Source of the DNA: an uncultured Clostridia bacterium
GTDB taxonomy: Bacteria > Bacillota > Clostridia > Christensenellales > Borkfalkiaceae
Assembly (NCBI GenBank): GCA_947624225.1
Contig: CANQJF010000001.1
Coordinates: 1-64,000 of the forward strand
DNA: 64,000 bases
Direction: 5' to 3'
Part shown: positions 33,876 through 43,179 of the stretch, piece by piece
How positions within the stretch are numbered: position 1 is the stretch's first letter
Layout: the number at the start of each line of letters is the position of its first letter
Position numbers and translations under genes: made by a program
Notes under the pieces: generated by a model
Database searches by the model: none
Seen by the model: the letters and a program-made list of their open reading frames with translations, nothing else
Told to the model about the DNA's origin: nothing

Positions 33876-34622
33876 CTATCCGAGAATACTGCCGAGCATA
33901 TCCTGCATTCCGTATAGTCCTGCCGGCATGGTCAAAAGCCAACGCGCCGCTCTCAGCGCGCCCACGGCAAACACTTTCCTCGACCGCGCGGAGTGGCTCA
34001 CCGTTAAGATCTCGTCCTCGCCCGCAAACATCACTTCATGCTCGCCGACGATGTTCCCGCCTCTCACGGCGTGGATGCCGATCTCCGATCTCTTTCTTGC
34101 GCCCACCATGCCGTGGCGCCCATAGACGAGTTTCGCATCGCGCACTTCTTTCACGCTCTCCGCAAGCATGAGCGCCGTTCCGGAGGGGGCGTCTTTTTTC
34201 TGATTGTGGTGACGTTCGACGATCTCCACATCGAACTCTTCAAGCACCGCCGCTGCCTCCTTGATGAGTTTTTGCAGCAGATTGACGCCCACGGACATGT
34301 TTCCCGATTGAAAGACGGGTAGAACCTCCGCATAGCGTTTGATCGTCTCCTTGTCCGCCTCCGTATACCCGGTCGCGCCGAGTACGATGGGGGTGTTGTG
34401 CGCTTGGGCAAAGCGGAGGCGCTCTTCGAGCCCGCGATTAGAGGAAAAATCAATGATGACGTCGAAGGTCTCTTTCACCTCGTCAAAACGCGAATAGATG
34501 GGGTAGCTTGCGGACATGGGTGCCACATCGACGCCGCATGCGACGATCTCTCCCGCCTCGGCGGCGCATTCCGCGATCATCTTTCCCATTCGGCCCGCTG
34601 CCCCGCAAATCAATATTTTCAT
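33876..34622 (-). CDS. dapB: 4-hydroxy-tetrahydrodipicolinate reductase
   Basis: MKILICGAAGRMGKMIAECA, SGNMSVGVNLL, VERHHNQKKDAPSGTALML; the 347-aa ORF extension overlaps dapA and was trimmed. Confidence 0.95.
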   Translation of the reverse strand: MKILICGAAGRMGKMIAECAAEAGEIVACGVDVAPMSASYPIYSRFDEVKETFDVIIDFSSNRGLEERLRFAQAHNTPIVLGATGYTEADKETIKRYAEVLPVFQSGNMSVGVNLLQKLIKEAAAVLEEFDVEIVERHHNQKKDAPSGTALMLAESVKEVRDAKLVYGRHGMVGARKRSEIGIHAVRGGNIVGEHEVMFAGEDEILTVSHSARSRKVFAVGALRAARWLLTMPAGLYGMQDMLGSILG

Positions 34623-35509
34623 GCCTTGACCTCCAACCCGAACTTCTTCATTTCCCCGAGGAGCAGGGCGCGGTGCCCTTCTTCGAGCGGTGTGAGCGGG
34701 GCGCGCGGCGTCCCTGCCCGAAATCCGAGGAGATTCATGCCCTCCTTGACGGGGATGGGATTGACTTCCGAAAAACAGGCCTGTGCAAGCGGGAAAAGCG
34801 CGTCGGCGAGCTTGTTTGCCGCACACAGATCCCCTGCAAAGACGGCCTCCGTGAGCGTCTTTACGGCCCGCGGCGCGAGGTTGGAGACCACGGAGATGAC
34901 GGCAGAGCCGCCCGCGCACAGGATGGGGAGGTTGAGCGCATCCTCGCCGGAGTAGATGTCGATCTTCCCGCGCGTGCGCCGCATGATATCCAAGACTTGC
35001 GCCATATTCCCGCTCGCCTCTTTGATCCCCGCGAGGTTGTCAATGGCGGCAAGTTTTTCTGCCGTCTCGGGGGTGAGATTCACGCCCGTGCGCGAGGGAA
35101 CGTTGTAGGCAATGACGGGGATGCCGACCGCTCCGCAAATTTGTCTGTAATACTCCGCGAGCCCCGCTTGCGTGCATTTATTGTAGTAGGGCGTCACGGC
35201 AAGCACGCCGTCGGCGCCGAGCGCCTCGGCTCTTTTTGCTGCCTCTACGGCATGCGCGGTGCAATTGCTCCCCGCTCCGACGATGATCTTTGTGCGCCCT
35301 TTTGCTTTCTCTATGGCATATTTTATGGTTTCCGAGCGCTCTGTCTCGGACATGGTGGCAGGCTCTCCCGTCGTGCCGAGCACAACGAGCGCATCCGTTC
35401 CGCCCGCGATCTGGAATTCGATCATTTCGCCGAAGCTCTCGAAATCGACGCCGTCTCCCGTAAACGGAGTGATCATCGCCGTGGCGCTTCCCCTCAAAAA
35501 TCCTGTCAT
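34619..35509 (-). CDS. dapA: 4-hydroxy-tetrahydrodipicolinate synthase
   Basis: RGSATAMITPFTGDGVDF, LGTTGEPATMS, YNVPSRTGVNL. Confidence 0.96.
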   Translation of the reverse strand: MTGFLRGSATAMITPFTGDGVDFESFGEMIEFQIAGGTDALVVLGTTGEPATMSETERSETIKYAIEKAKGRTKIIVGAGSNCTAHAVEAAKRAEALGADGVLAVTPYYNKCTQAGLAEYYRQICGAVGIPVIAYNVPSRTGVNLTPETAEKLAAIDNLAGIKEASGNMAQVLDIMRRTRGKIDIYSGEDALNLPILCAGGSAVISVVSNLAPRAVKTLTEAVFAGDLCAANKLADALFPLAQACFSEVNPIPVKEGMNLLGFRAGTPRAPLTPLEEGHRALLLGEMKKFGLEVKA

Positions 35510-35542
35510 TTTTTACCTCATTGAACGATATGGTTTCAATTT

Positions 35543-36628
35543 TTATGCTCTCCGATCAAAGTATCCCTTGACCGCGAGGAGTTCGGCGAGGAGCACCGCC
35601 CCGCCCGCCGCGCCGCGCAAGGTGTTGTGGGAGCAGCCGATGAACTTCCAATCAAAGACGCTGTCCTCCCGCAGTCTGCCGGCGGTCACGGCCATGCCGT
35701 TTTCGCACATTCTGTCGAGACGGGGTTGCGGACGGTCGTTTTCATCGAGATAGTGGATGAATTTTTTGGGGGCGGAGGGGAGTCCCAGCCGCTGGGGTTC
35801 CCCCGCGTAATGCTCCCAAGCTGTGAGGATCTGCTCGCGGGAGGGGACCCTGTCAAAGGAGGCGAACACGGCCGCGGTGTGGCCGTCGCTGACGGGCACG
35901 CGCACGCATTGCGCCGTGATGCGAGGGGATGTCGCGGGGTGGATGGTTTCGCCGTCGAATGTCCCCCAAAGTTTGAGGGGCTCCTGCTCGCTCTTCTCCT
36001 CTTCGCCGCCGATATAGGGGATCACGTTGTCCTCGATTTCCGGCATGGATGACAAAGTTTTCCCCGCCCCGGAGACGGCTTGGTAGGTGCAGACGACGAT
36101 ATCTTTCAGGCCAAATTCCCGCATCGGGTGCAGGAGGGGGACATAGGATTGCAGCGAACAGTTACTCTTGACGGCGATGAAGCCGTATTGGGTCCCGAGC
36201 CGCTTTTTTTGTGCTTGGATGGCGGCGAGATGTTCGTGGTTGATCTCGGGGATCACCATGGGCACGTCGGGCGTGAAGCGGTGGGCGGAATTGTTGGATA
36301 CGACGGGGATCTCCGCTCTTGCATAGCGCTCTTCGAGTGCGGCGATCTCGGCCTTGGGCATGTTGACCGCGCAAAAGACAAAGTCCACCTTGCCCTTTAA
36401 CGCCTCGGGACGGGAGGCGTCGAGCACGGTCATCTCCCTTGCATAGGCGGGGATGGCGTCGGCATGTTCGCGCCCCCCGAGCGCTTCAAGATATGATTTT
36501 CCCGCACTTTTGGGACTTGCGAGAAGAGCGGTGGGGACGAACCATGGGTGGTTTTCGAGCAGTGAGACAAATCTTCTGCCGACCATACCCGTCGCGCCGA
36601 CAATGCCGACCCTGTATTTTTCTTGCAT
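35543..36628 (-). CDS. asd: Aspartate-semialdehyde dehydrogenase
   Basis: YRVGIVGATGMVGRRFVSLLENHPWF, VKSNCSLQSYV, VCTYQAVSGAGK. Confidence 0.95.
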   Translation of the reverse strand: MQEKYRVGIVGATGMVGRRFVSLLENHPWFVPTALLASPKSAGKSYLEALGGREHADAIPAYAREMTVLDASRPEALKGKVDFVFCAVNMPKAEIAALEERYARAEIPVVSNNSAHRFTPDVPMVIPEINHEHLAAIQAQKKRLGTQYGFIAVKSNCSLQSYVPLLHPMREFGLKDIVVCTYQAVSGAGKTLSSMPEIEDNVIPYIGGEEEKSEQEPLKLWGTFDGETIHPATSPRITAQCVRVPVSDGHTAAVFASFDRVPSREQILTAWEHYAGEPQRLGLPSAPKKFIHYLDENDRPQPRLDRMCENGMAVTAGRLREDSVFDWKFIGCSHNTLRGAAGGAVLLAELLAVKGYFDRRA

Positions 36629-36650
36629 GATGACCTCCGGATAATAAGGA

Positions 36651-36674
36651 AACGGACGGCATGCGCCGTCCGTT
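36651..36674 (-). terminator. Expression-platform hairpin of the lysine riboswitch
   Basis: AACGGACGGC-ATGC-GCCGTCCGTT perfect inverted repeat between aptamer and asd. Confidence 0.6.
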
Positions 36675-36688
36675 CAAGCATCGAGCTT

Positions 36689-36856
36689 GTCGAAAGCGCT
36701 CCACCGAAAGGTGACAGGGATACGGATCTTCTCGCATACCCCCAACGCGCCCGTGGGGAGGGGCACATTTCGGCGGCCGGGCCCTTTTCTCATGCGTTCT
36801 TCGGAATTCCCCGTTCCTCGCGCAGAGTACTCATGCAGGGCCGCTCCTCTTTTGAC
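36689..36856 (-). promoter_or_regulatory. Lysine riboswitch (L-box) upstream of asd
   Basis: Minus strand shows GAGGAGCGGCCC..ATGAGTACTC..GGGCCCGGCCGCCGAAATGTG..GTTGGGGGTATGCGAGAAGATCCGTATCCCTGTCACCTTTCGGTGGAGCGCTTTC; conserved GCCGAAA, TTGGGGG...CTGTC...GGAG core and P1 GTCaAAAG/CTTTcGAC. Confidence 0.85.
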
Positions 36857-36982
36857 GCAAATATTTTATCACAGCGCACCCGAAAAGTAAAGAAAAATCG
36901 TAATTTTTCATTGAAATATTTTTGCGTTTGTGTTACAATAGGATAAGGTGGAATTTCCACCTCGGAATTTATACGCATCGGA

Positions 36983-38308
36983 GTGAAAATTATGGCGGAT
37001 AGAGAACATAAGGGGCTGGTGGCTCGTTGGTTGGAGGGAAAGGAGCGCGATGAGGAATACGCGCGCAGTACGCTTCCCACCAATCGCTGGTCTCTGTTTT
37101 GGGATATTTTGAAAGGGAGATTCGGGCGCCTCATGCTCGTAAATCTTCTGATGCTTCTCACGTTTCTCCCGGCAATTGCCGTGATCGTGTGGCGGTATCT
37201 GTGGCTTTGGTCGGAGGGGATCATGGGTCCTTTTGCGGGCGGCCTCGGCGTGGGCGCCTCCGCAGTTCCCCCCGATCAACTCATCGGCGTGGCCGAACTC
37301 ATGGTCTTTCAGGCCGACCTCATGTTCTTCGGCCTGCTCATCCCCTGTCTCGCAATTGCCGCCATCGGCATTTCGGGCGGTGCCTACATCATCCGGAATT
37401 TGATCTGGACGGAGGGGATCTTCGTCGCCAATGACTTTGTGCGCGGGATCAAGCGCAACTATTGGAATGTGTTGGAGGCCGTTCTGATCTTCGGTGTGGC
37501 GCTCTTCATGGTGCGCACCATGGCAAACCTTGCCGAGCTGTTCATTGCCCAAAACCTCGCATCCCGCGGCTGGATGATCGCCTCGGAGACGGTCGGATAC
37601 GTCCTCATCGTGTTCCTGCTGTTGGTGTGCATGTGGATGATCTCCCTCGGGATCAACTATAAGCAGGGCCCGTGGACGCTCTTCCGCAACGCGATTGTCA
37701 TGACCGTGGGGACCATTCTCCAAACTGTTTTCTTTGCGGCACTCGCGAGCATTCCCTTTGTCCTTTCGCTCTTCGGCGGCACTTTCTTTGCCGTGATCGG
37801 GGTCGTCATCCTCGCATTGTTCGGCATCTCCTATGCTTTCCTCGTCTGGATGGATTTCAGCCAGTGGGCATTCGATAAATTTGTCAATCCCAACTTCGGC
37901 ATTGCAACCGGCCGCGGGCTCTATAATAAGGAGAGCGGAAAGATGGGCGGCAAGGAAAAGGAGGACGAGCCGCAGGAAGAGAGCGAGGCGATGCGGGAAT
38001 ACCGCCGCATGATCGTGGCGCAAGGCAAGTCCATGCTCGTCTCCCGTCCCATCAAGCCCATCGATGACGACATCGAGATCTATCAACTTCCGGAGTCCTT
38101 TTCGCGTGAGGACCTCCAAAAACTTCGCGAGAGCAAGGAGTTTATGGAAGAGGACGTCAAGGCCTATGAAGAGGCGCACAAGAACGATGCCCAATACGTC
38201 GAATACAACAAGGAATTCGAGGAGCGGGAGCGCGCCATTCAGGAGGACGACGGAAAGGGCAAGAAGAAGCCCGTCAAAAAACCCAAGATGTTGAATAAGC
38301 GCAAATAG
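36983..38308 (+). CDS. YesL/DUF624-like membrane protein with long charged C-terminal tail
   Basis: Multi-TM with NRWSLFWDILKGRFGRLMLVNLLMLLTFLPAI and GISGGAYIIRNLIWTEGIFVANDFVRGIKRNYW. Confidence 0.65.
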   Translation: MKIMADREHKGLVARWLEGKERDEEYARSTLPTNRWSLFWDILKGRFGRLMLVNLLMLLTFLPAIAVIVWRYLWLWSEGIMGPFAGGLGVGASAVPPDQLIGVAELMVFQADLMFFGLLIPCLAIAAIGISGGAYIIRNLIWTEGIFVANDFVRGIKRNYWNVLEAVLIFGVALFMVRTMANLAELFIAQNLASRGWMIASETVGYVLIVFLLLVCMWMISLGINYKQGPWTLFRNAIVMTVGTILQTVFFAALASIPFVLSLFGGTFFAVIGVVILALFGISYAFLVWMDFSQWAFDKFVNPNFGIATGRGLYNKESGKMGGKEKEDEPQEESEAMREYRRMIVAQGKSMLVSRPIKPIDDDIEIYQLPESFSREDLQKLRESKEFMEEDVKAYEEAHKNDAQYVEYNKEFEERERAIQEDDGKGKKKPVKKPKMLNKRK

Positions 38309-38311
38309 AGT

Positions 38312-39046
38312 ATGGGATCGCTGGCTTACGATTTTCTCGCCGAATGGTTTGAATACTTGAATGACGACTGCGGCTATCCCCAATGGTCGCAGTATTTTAT
38401 TGATGGGCTTGCCGCGCTCGGAGCGGGAAAAAACGGGCTCGAACTCGGTTGCGGGAGCGGCGCCTTTTCTCGCGCTTTGACAAAAGCAGGGTATACCATG
38501 TCCGCGATGGACTGTTCCGCACCCATGCTCTCCAAGGCGGCGCGCCTTGCGCGGGAGGAGGGCGTCTCCATCAATTTCCTGCAAGGCGATGCGCGCACGT
38601 TTGCCCTCCCGCAACGGGTGGATTTTATTGTTTCTCCCAACGATTGCTTCAACTATATCGGCCAAAGGCAATTAAAGGGAGCCTTTCAACATGCCCGTAA
38701 GGCGCTCGTGAAAGGCGGCTGTTTTTGGTTTGATATCAGTTCTCCCTGCAAGCTTCGCACCAAGTTTGCAAATACTGTGTTTGCGGATGACCGCGACGAC
38801 ATCACCTATCTCTCTTTCAACCGGCTGTATGAGGACCGCGTCGAGATGAACGTGACGCTCTTTGTCAAGGAGCGCGACGGCCGTTTTTCCCGTTACGACG
38901 AACTTCATACCCAGTATATTCACGAAGAAGAGGCGGTTGTTCGGGCGTTGGAGGAGTCCGGGTTTCAAGTGTTGAAAGTGGAGGGGCATCTGGGGGAGCC
39001 CAAAGAGAGGAGCGACAGGCTGAATTTTCTATGCAAAAGAGTATAA
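38312..39046 (+). CDS. SAM-dependent class I methyltransferase
   Basis: GLELGCGSGAFSRALTKAGYTMSAMDCSAPMLSKA. Confidence 0.92.
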   Translation: MGSLAYDFLAEWFEYLNDDCGYPQWSQYFIDGLAALGAGKNGLELGCGSGAFSRALTKAGYTMSAMDCSAPMLSKAARLAREEGVSINFLQGDARTFALPQRVDFIVSPNDCFNYIGQRQLKGAFQHARKALVKGGCFWFDISSPCKLRTKFANTVFADDRDDITYLSFNRLYEDRVEMNVTLFVKERDGRFSRYDELHTQYIHEEEAVVRALEESGFQVLKVEGHLGEPKERSDRLNFLCKRV

Positions 39047-39906
39047 TTTATAAGGCATTGATTTGGAACGGAACGGTCTCGATGGCCGTCCTCGACACGA
39101 CGGCGCTTGTCAATGAGGCCATCCGTCACCATGCGCTCACGCCCGTTGCGGCGGCCGCATTGGGCCGTACCATGACCGCGACGGCCTACCTATGCAGCTG
39201 GCTCAAAGAGGAGGAAAGTTCTCTCTCCGTCACCATTGCAGGCAACGGCCCGGGGGGCAAGATCTGTGTCGCGGGGGACGGCCGTCTCTTCATGCGCGGA
39301 TTCGTGGAACATCCCGAGCTCGATCTGCCTCCCCGCAGCGACGGGAAGCTCGACGTGGGAGGATTTACGGGATCGGAGGGCACGCTCACGGTGATCCGGG
39401 ACGACGGTGAGGGCATCCCCTTTGTGGGGACGAGCGCGCTTGTATCCGGGGAGATCGCGGAGGATTTCTCTGCTTACTTTTTGTCCAGCGAGCAGAGGCC
39501 CACGGGCATTGCGCTCGGCGTGCGCATCGATACGGATTGTAGCTGCATGGCCGCAGGCGGGCTGTTCTTGCAGCCACTCCCCGGGGCTGGAGAGGAAGTT
39601 TTGGATCGGATCGAAGAGGCCATGCGCGGCTATGGCAGCATCTCCTCCCTGCTCGCAACGGAGGGGGCCAACGGCATCTTTGCGCGCTTCGGGTTGCCCG
39701 TTCCCCAAGGGAGGGAGATCTTCTTCCGCTGCCATTGTTCGCGGGAGCGCGTCGAGAACTTGATCCTTTCCCTCGGCAAAGAAGAGGCGGAGGCAATTTT
39801 GAGAGACGAGGGAGAGGTCTCCGTCTACTGTCATTACTGCAATACGACATACCGATTCGGGCAAGAAGAGATACAGGCCCTTTTCAAAGGGGAGAATGAG
39901 GCATGA
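39031..39906 (+). CDS. hslO: Redox-regulated chaperone Hsp33
   Basis: ALGRTMTATAYLCSWLK, FRCHCSRERVENLILSLGKEEAEAIL, VYCHYCNTTYRF (CxC...CxxC zinc motif). Confidence 0.95.
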   Translation: MQKSIIYKALIWNGTVSMAVLDTTALVNEAIRHHALTPVAAAALGRTMTATAYLCSWLKEEESSLSVTIAGNGPGGKICVAGDGRLFMRGFVEHPELDLPPRSDGKLDVGGFTGSEGTLTVIRDDGEGIPFVGTSALVSGEIAEDFSAYFLSSEQRPTGIALGVRIDTDCSCMAAGGLFLQPLPGAGEEVLDRIEEAMRGYGSISSLLATEGANGIFARFGLPVPQGREIFFRCHCSRERVENLILSLGKEEAEAILRDEGEVSVYCHYCNTTYRFGQEEIQALFKGENEA

Positions 39907-41552
39907 GAGGCGAGATAAAACTTGAATTCAACGATGAGTTCTTGCTCGACAGCGCACAAAAGCGCCTTGAAAACGGCGATTATTTGGGTGCGCTTAAAAT
40001 ATTGAATAAGCGTGAGTTCATGAACGAGCCCATTGCCGACGCATACGAGCTCTATGCGGATATCTATGAAGCGCTCGAACTGTGGCCTCTTTCTGCCGAC
40101 GCCTGGTTTCGCTTTTTGGATACTTGCGCGCGCGAAGAATTCCCCGACGGATTCGAGGGGCTTGCGATTGCCTTTATGAACATGGGCAACGATTTGCAGT
40201 CGGCCTACTACTATCACCGCGCGATTTTCGGCGATGAAGAGGAGGGGGGACAGGCATTTGACGGCCCTCCGGAGCCGCACACTCCCGAGCTTCGGCTCGT
40301 GCACGATGCGGACGAGGGGCTCAGAAGTCCCGAGTTGATCGCCGAGGGGCTAAGTCTTTTGAAAGCCGGCGATCTCGAAGCGGCGCGGGCGGTGTTTGCG
40401 GATATCCCGGAAACGAGCATGGACTATGCGTCGGGTGCGGGGCTTTCCGCGATGTGCACCCTCATGATGGGCGACGATGCGGGAGCTGAGGAAGAATGCA
40501 AGCAGCTCATGGAGCGCTTCCCCGAGAACGTGCAGGTGCTCACCACATACTGTGCGGTGCTTGGAACGTTGGAGAAGAAAGAGGAGGCAAAGGACGTTGC
40601 GCGCCGTCTCGCCTCGCTGGAAACCGAGGGGACGGAGGACCTTTACCGCGTCGCCACGGCCCTGTGCGAAACGGAGCTTCACGCCGAGGCCTATGAAAAA
40701 TTGGGGCAGCTTCGGGACAGATTGCCCAATGATGACAACGTGCTCTGGTTTTATTCCGTGGCGGCCTACAAAACGGGCCATATCGACAATGCCGTCGAGG
40801 CGCTCGAACTGTTGACGCTCCTCTATCCGCGCAAGTTTGTGGCGGCTTGGTATCTCTCCCGCCTGCGGCTGTTAAAAGAGGGCGGCGATTCGGTCCCGAT
40901 GACCTATTACTATCGCATTCCGGAGGCGGAATACCGGCGGATAGCCACCTATTTTTTGGAGATCAGCAGTTGCGATGAGGCCGAGCGCGAAATCGAGATC
41001 ACGACGGACCGCTTCCGCGAGAGCTTTCGGCTCGCCTTTGACGAGATGGAGGGGCGGGACGAGAAGTTGCAGCTCCTCGCCTCGAAAGTCGCCGTGCGTT
41101 GCCGTGCGGACAATCTTTTGCGCGCCGTGTTGCTTGACCGCGAGGGGGACGACATCGTCAAACTTTCCATTCTGCACGATCTCGTATGCAGGAACGAGGA
41201 GAACTCTTTCGGGACGGTCATATGCGACCTCTACCGCGAGCTCTTCATGCACAAGATCGATGTGGGGAAACGGAACGGCGGGGCATTCATGCTTGCCTTT
41301 GCCGATGTCTATGCCAAGTATGCGCTCATTGGCGAGACGTGCGAATCCAAGATCTGCAATGCGGGAGAAGATGTCTATTCCTCTCTCGCGATGGTGGGCG
41401 CATGGGAACTCATGATGGACCGCGCTGCCCTTGCCGCCGCGATCTATCGGGAATCACGCCTCCCGGGCGGTGAGCGCTCCATCGGGGAGATCTGCAAAAT
41501 GTTCGATGCGGATGAAAAGATCACAAAGAGAATTCTTGATTTGATGATGTGA
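39903..41552 (+). CDS. TPR-like repeat protein, uncharacterised
   Basis: Helical repeats such as AQKRLENGDYLGALKILNKREFMNEPIADAYELYADIYEALELWPLSADAWFRFLD. Confidence 0.7.
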   Translation: MRGEIKLEFNDEFLLDSAQKRLENGDYLGALKILNKREFMNEPIADAYELYADIYEALELWPLSADAWFRFLDTCAREEFPDGFEGLAIAFMNMGNDLQSAYYYHRAIFGDEEEGGQAFDGPPEPHTPELRLVHDADEGLRSPELIAEGLSLLKAGDLEAARAVFADIPETSMDYASGAGLSAMCTLMMGDDAGAEEECKQLMERFPENVQVLTTYCAVLGTLEKKEEAKDVARRLASLETEGTEDLYRVATALCETELHAEAYEKLGQLRDRLPNDDNVLWFYSVAAYKTGHIDNAVEALELLTLLYPRKFVAAWYLSRLRLLKEGGDSVPMTYYYRIPEAEYRRIATYFLEISSCDEAEREIEITTDRFRESFRLAFDEMEGRDEKLQLLASKVAVRCRADNLLRAVLLDREGDDIVKLSILHDLVCRNEENSFGTVICDLYRELFMHKIDVGKRNGGAFMLAFADVYAKYALIGETCESKICNAGEDVYSSLAMVGAWELMMDRAALAAAIYRESRLPGGERSIGEICKMFDADEKITKRILDLMM

Positions 41553-41562
41553 GGAGAATGCC

Positions 41563-42408
41563 ATGGAATTGATTGATTTCGACGGTTTGTTCGATGAAAA
41601 ACTTGCGGAGTACATGCAGCAAAACAGAGGGAAGTATACGGAAAAGCAATGGGAGGCGCTCATCCCCAAACTCTACAAACAATTCGGCGACACTTTCATC
41701 CCCAAAGCGGGCGCAACGCCCAAGGGGTATTATGCCGCGATGACGGATGAGGCGTTGGTCGAGGCACTTGTCCGCCACATCGAGGAGGGGGTTCCCGTCT
41801 CCGATTTTCTGTGCCGCGAACTCGAAGGGCGAGATTGCCCCGATGCGCTCTTGACTCTTCTTCAAGAGACGGACTCCGAGCTCATCACGTTGGCGGTCAA
41901 CCTCATCGGCTCGCATCCCAAGGCTTTCGGACCCTATTTCCGATTGCTTGCGCTGCCGGATTGCGACGAGGATGTGGCGGAGACGATCTGTGAACAGCTC
42001 AAAATGAGCGCGGACCGCGTCAAAGCGCTTGCCCTCGAAGATTATAAAAAGGACATCCGTTCGGAGATGATGCTGGAAATTTTATCCCGTTGCAAGGAGC
42101 GCGACGATGCCGTCTTTGAGGTCCTGCTCAACGCTTTCAGAACGAGCGGGGAGGAGTTGCCCATGCGCGCAAGCTATCTCGCGGCATACGGAGATGTCCG
42201 CGCGCTTCCCACGCTTCTCGAAGCCATCGACCGCGACGACATCAATTTTCTCGAATATCAGGAGCTGAAATACGCCATCGAGGCGCTCGGCGGGGAATAC
42301 ACGCGTCCGCGTGATTTTACAAACGATGCCTATTTTCAGGAGATCGCTTCGCAGCAGGCGGGCGCTTTGGATATTCTCGCATCCAACAATAAAAAATCGG
42401 ACGCTTGA
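41563..42408 (+). CDS. Hypothetical protein
   Basis: Translationally linked to the TPR-like gene; good RBS; HEAT-like helical pattern only weakly visible. Confidence 0.6.
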   Translation: MELIDFDGLFDEKLAEYMQQNRGKYTEKQWEALIPKLYKQFGDTFIPKAGATPKGYYAAMTDEALVEALVRHIEEGVPVSDFLCRELEGRDCPDALLTLLQETDSELITLAVNLIGSHPKAFGPYFRLLALPDCDEDVAETICEQLKMSADRVKALALEDYKKDIRSEMMLEILSRCKERDDAVFEVLLNAFRTSGEELPMRASYLAAYGDVRALPTLLEAIDRDDINFLEYQELKYAIEALGGEYTRPRDFTNDAYFQEIASQQAGALDILASNNKKSDA

Positions 42409-42423
42409 CGGGGAGGAGGAACC

Positions 42424-43047
42424 ATGAAAGTATTATTGTTTAACGGAAGCCCGCGGCCGAACGGCTGTACATACACCGCTTTGTCGGAGATCGCAGAGGT
42501 TCTTCGGGCAGAGGGGATCCAAGCGGAGATCTTGCAGATCGGCAACAAGCCCGTGCAAGATTGCATCGGTTGCGGCGGCTGTGCCGAGACTTCGAGGTGC
42601 GTGTTCAAATCCGATTGCGTCAATGCGTGGTTGGATCTCGCGGAGACCGCCGATGGCTTTGTCTTTGGCACGCCCGTCTATTATTCTCACCCCTCGGGCC
42701 GCATCTTGTCTGCCATGGATAGGCTGTTCTATGCGGACAGCAAAGTGTTTGCGCACAAGCCTGCCGCGGTCGTCGTCTCTGCAAGGCGGGCGGGAACCAC
42801 CTCCTCCATCGATGTGCTCGGCAAACATCTCGGGATCTCCGAAATGCCCGTCGTTTCCTCCACCTATTGGAATATGGTGCACGGGAACTCTCCCGAGGAA
42901 ACCAAGCAAGACCTTGAAGGCATGCAGACGATGAGAAACATCGGCAAAAATATGGCATGGCTGTTGAAGTGCATCGATGCGGGAAAAAAGGCCGGCATCG
43001 AGGTCCCGAAGTCCGAACACGGTGTTTGGACAAACTTCATCCGATAA
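42424..43047 (+). CDS. Flavodoxin-like NADPH-dependent FMN reductase
   Basis: KVLLFNGSPRPNGCTYTALSEI, DCIGCGGCAETSRCVFKSD, FGTPVYYSHPSGRILSAMDRLFY. Confidence 0.92.
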   Translation: MKVLLFNGSPRPNGCTYTALSEIAEVLRAEGIQAEILQIGNKPVQDCIGCGGCAETSRCVFKSDCVNAWLDLAETADGFVFGTPVYYSHPSGRILSAMDRLFYADSKVFAHKPAAVVVSARRAGTTSSIDVLGKHLGISEMPVVSSTYWNMVHGNSPEETKQDLEGMQTMRNIGKNMAWLLKCIDAGKKAGIEVPKSEHGVWTNFIR

Positions 43048-43179
43048 TTCATCCGATAAATTGTTTTTATCCCCATCCAAACCCTATTCACGGATCCCCG
43101 AGACGAAAGCCCAAGATCCGTGAATATCTTTTTGTCCTCCGTCATATTGTAATTTAGCAAGAAATTCGCGGAGGCAATC

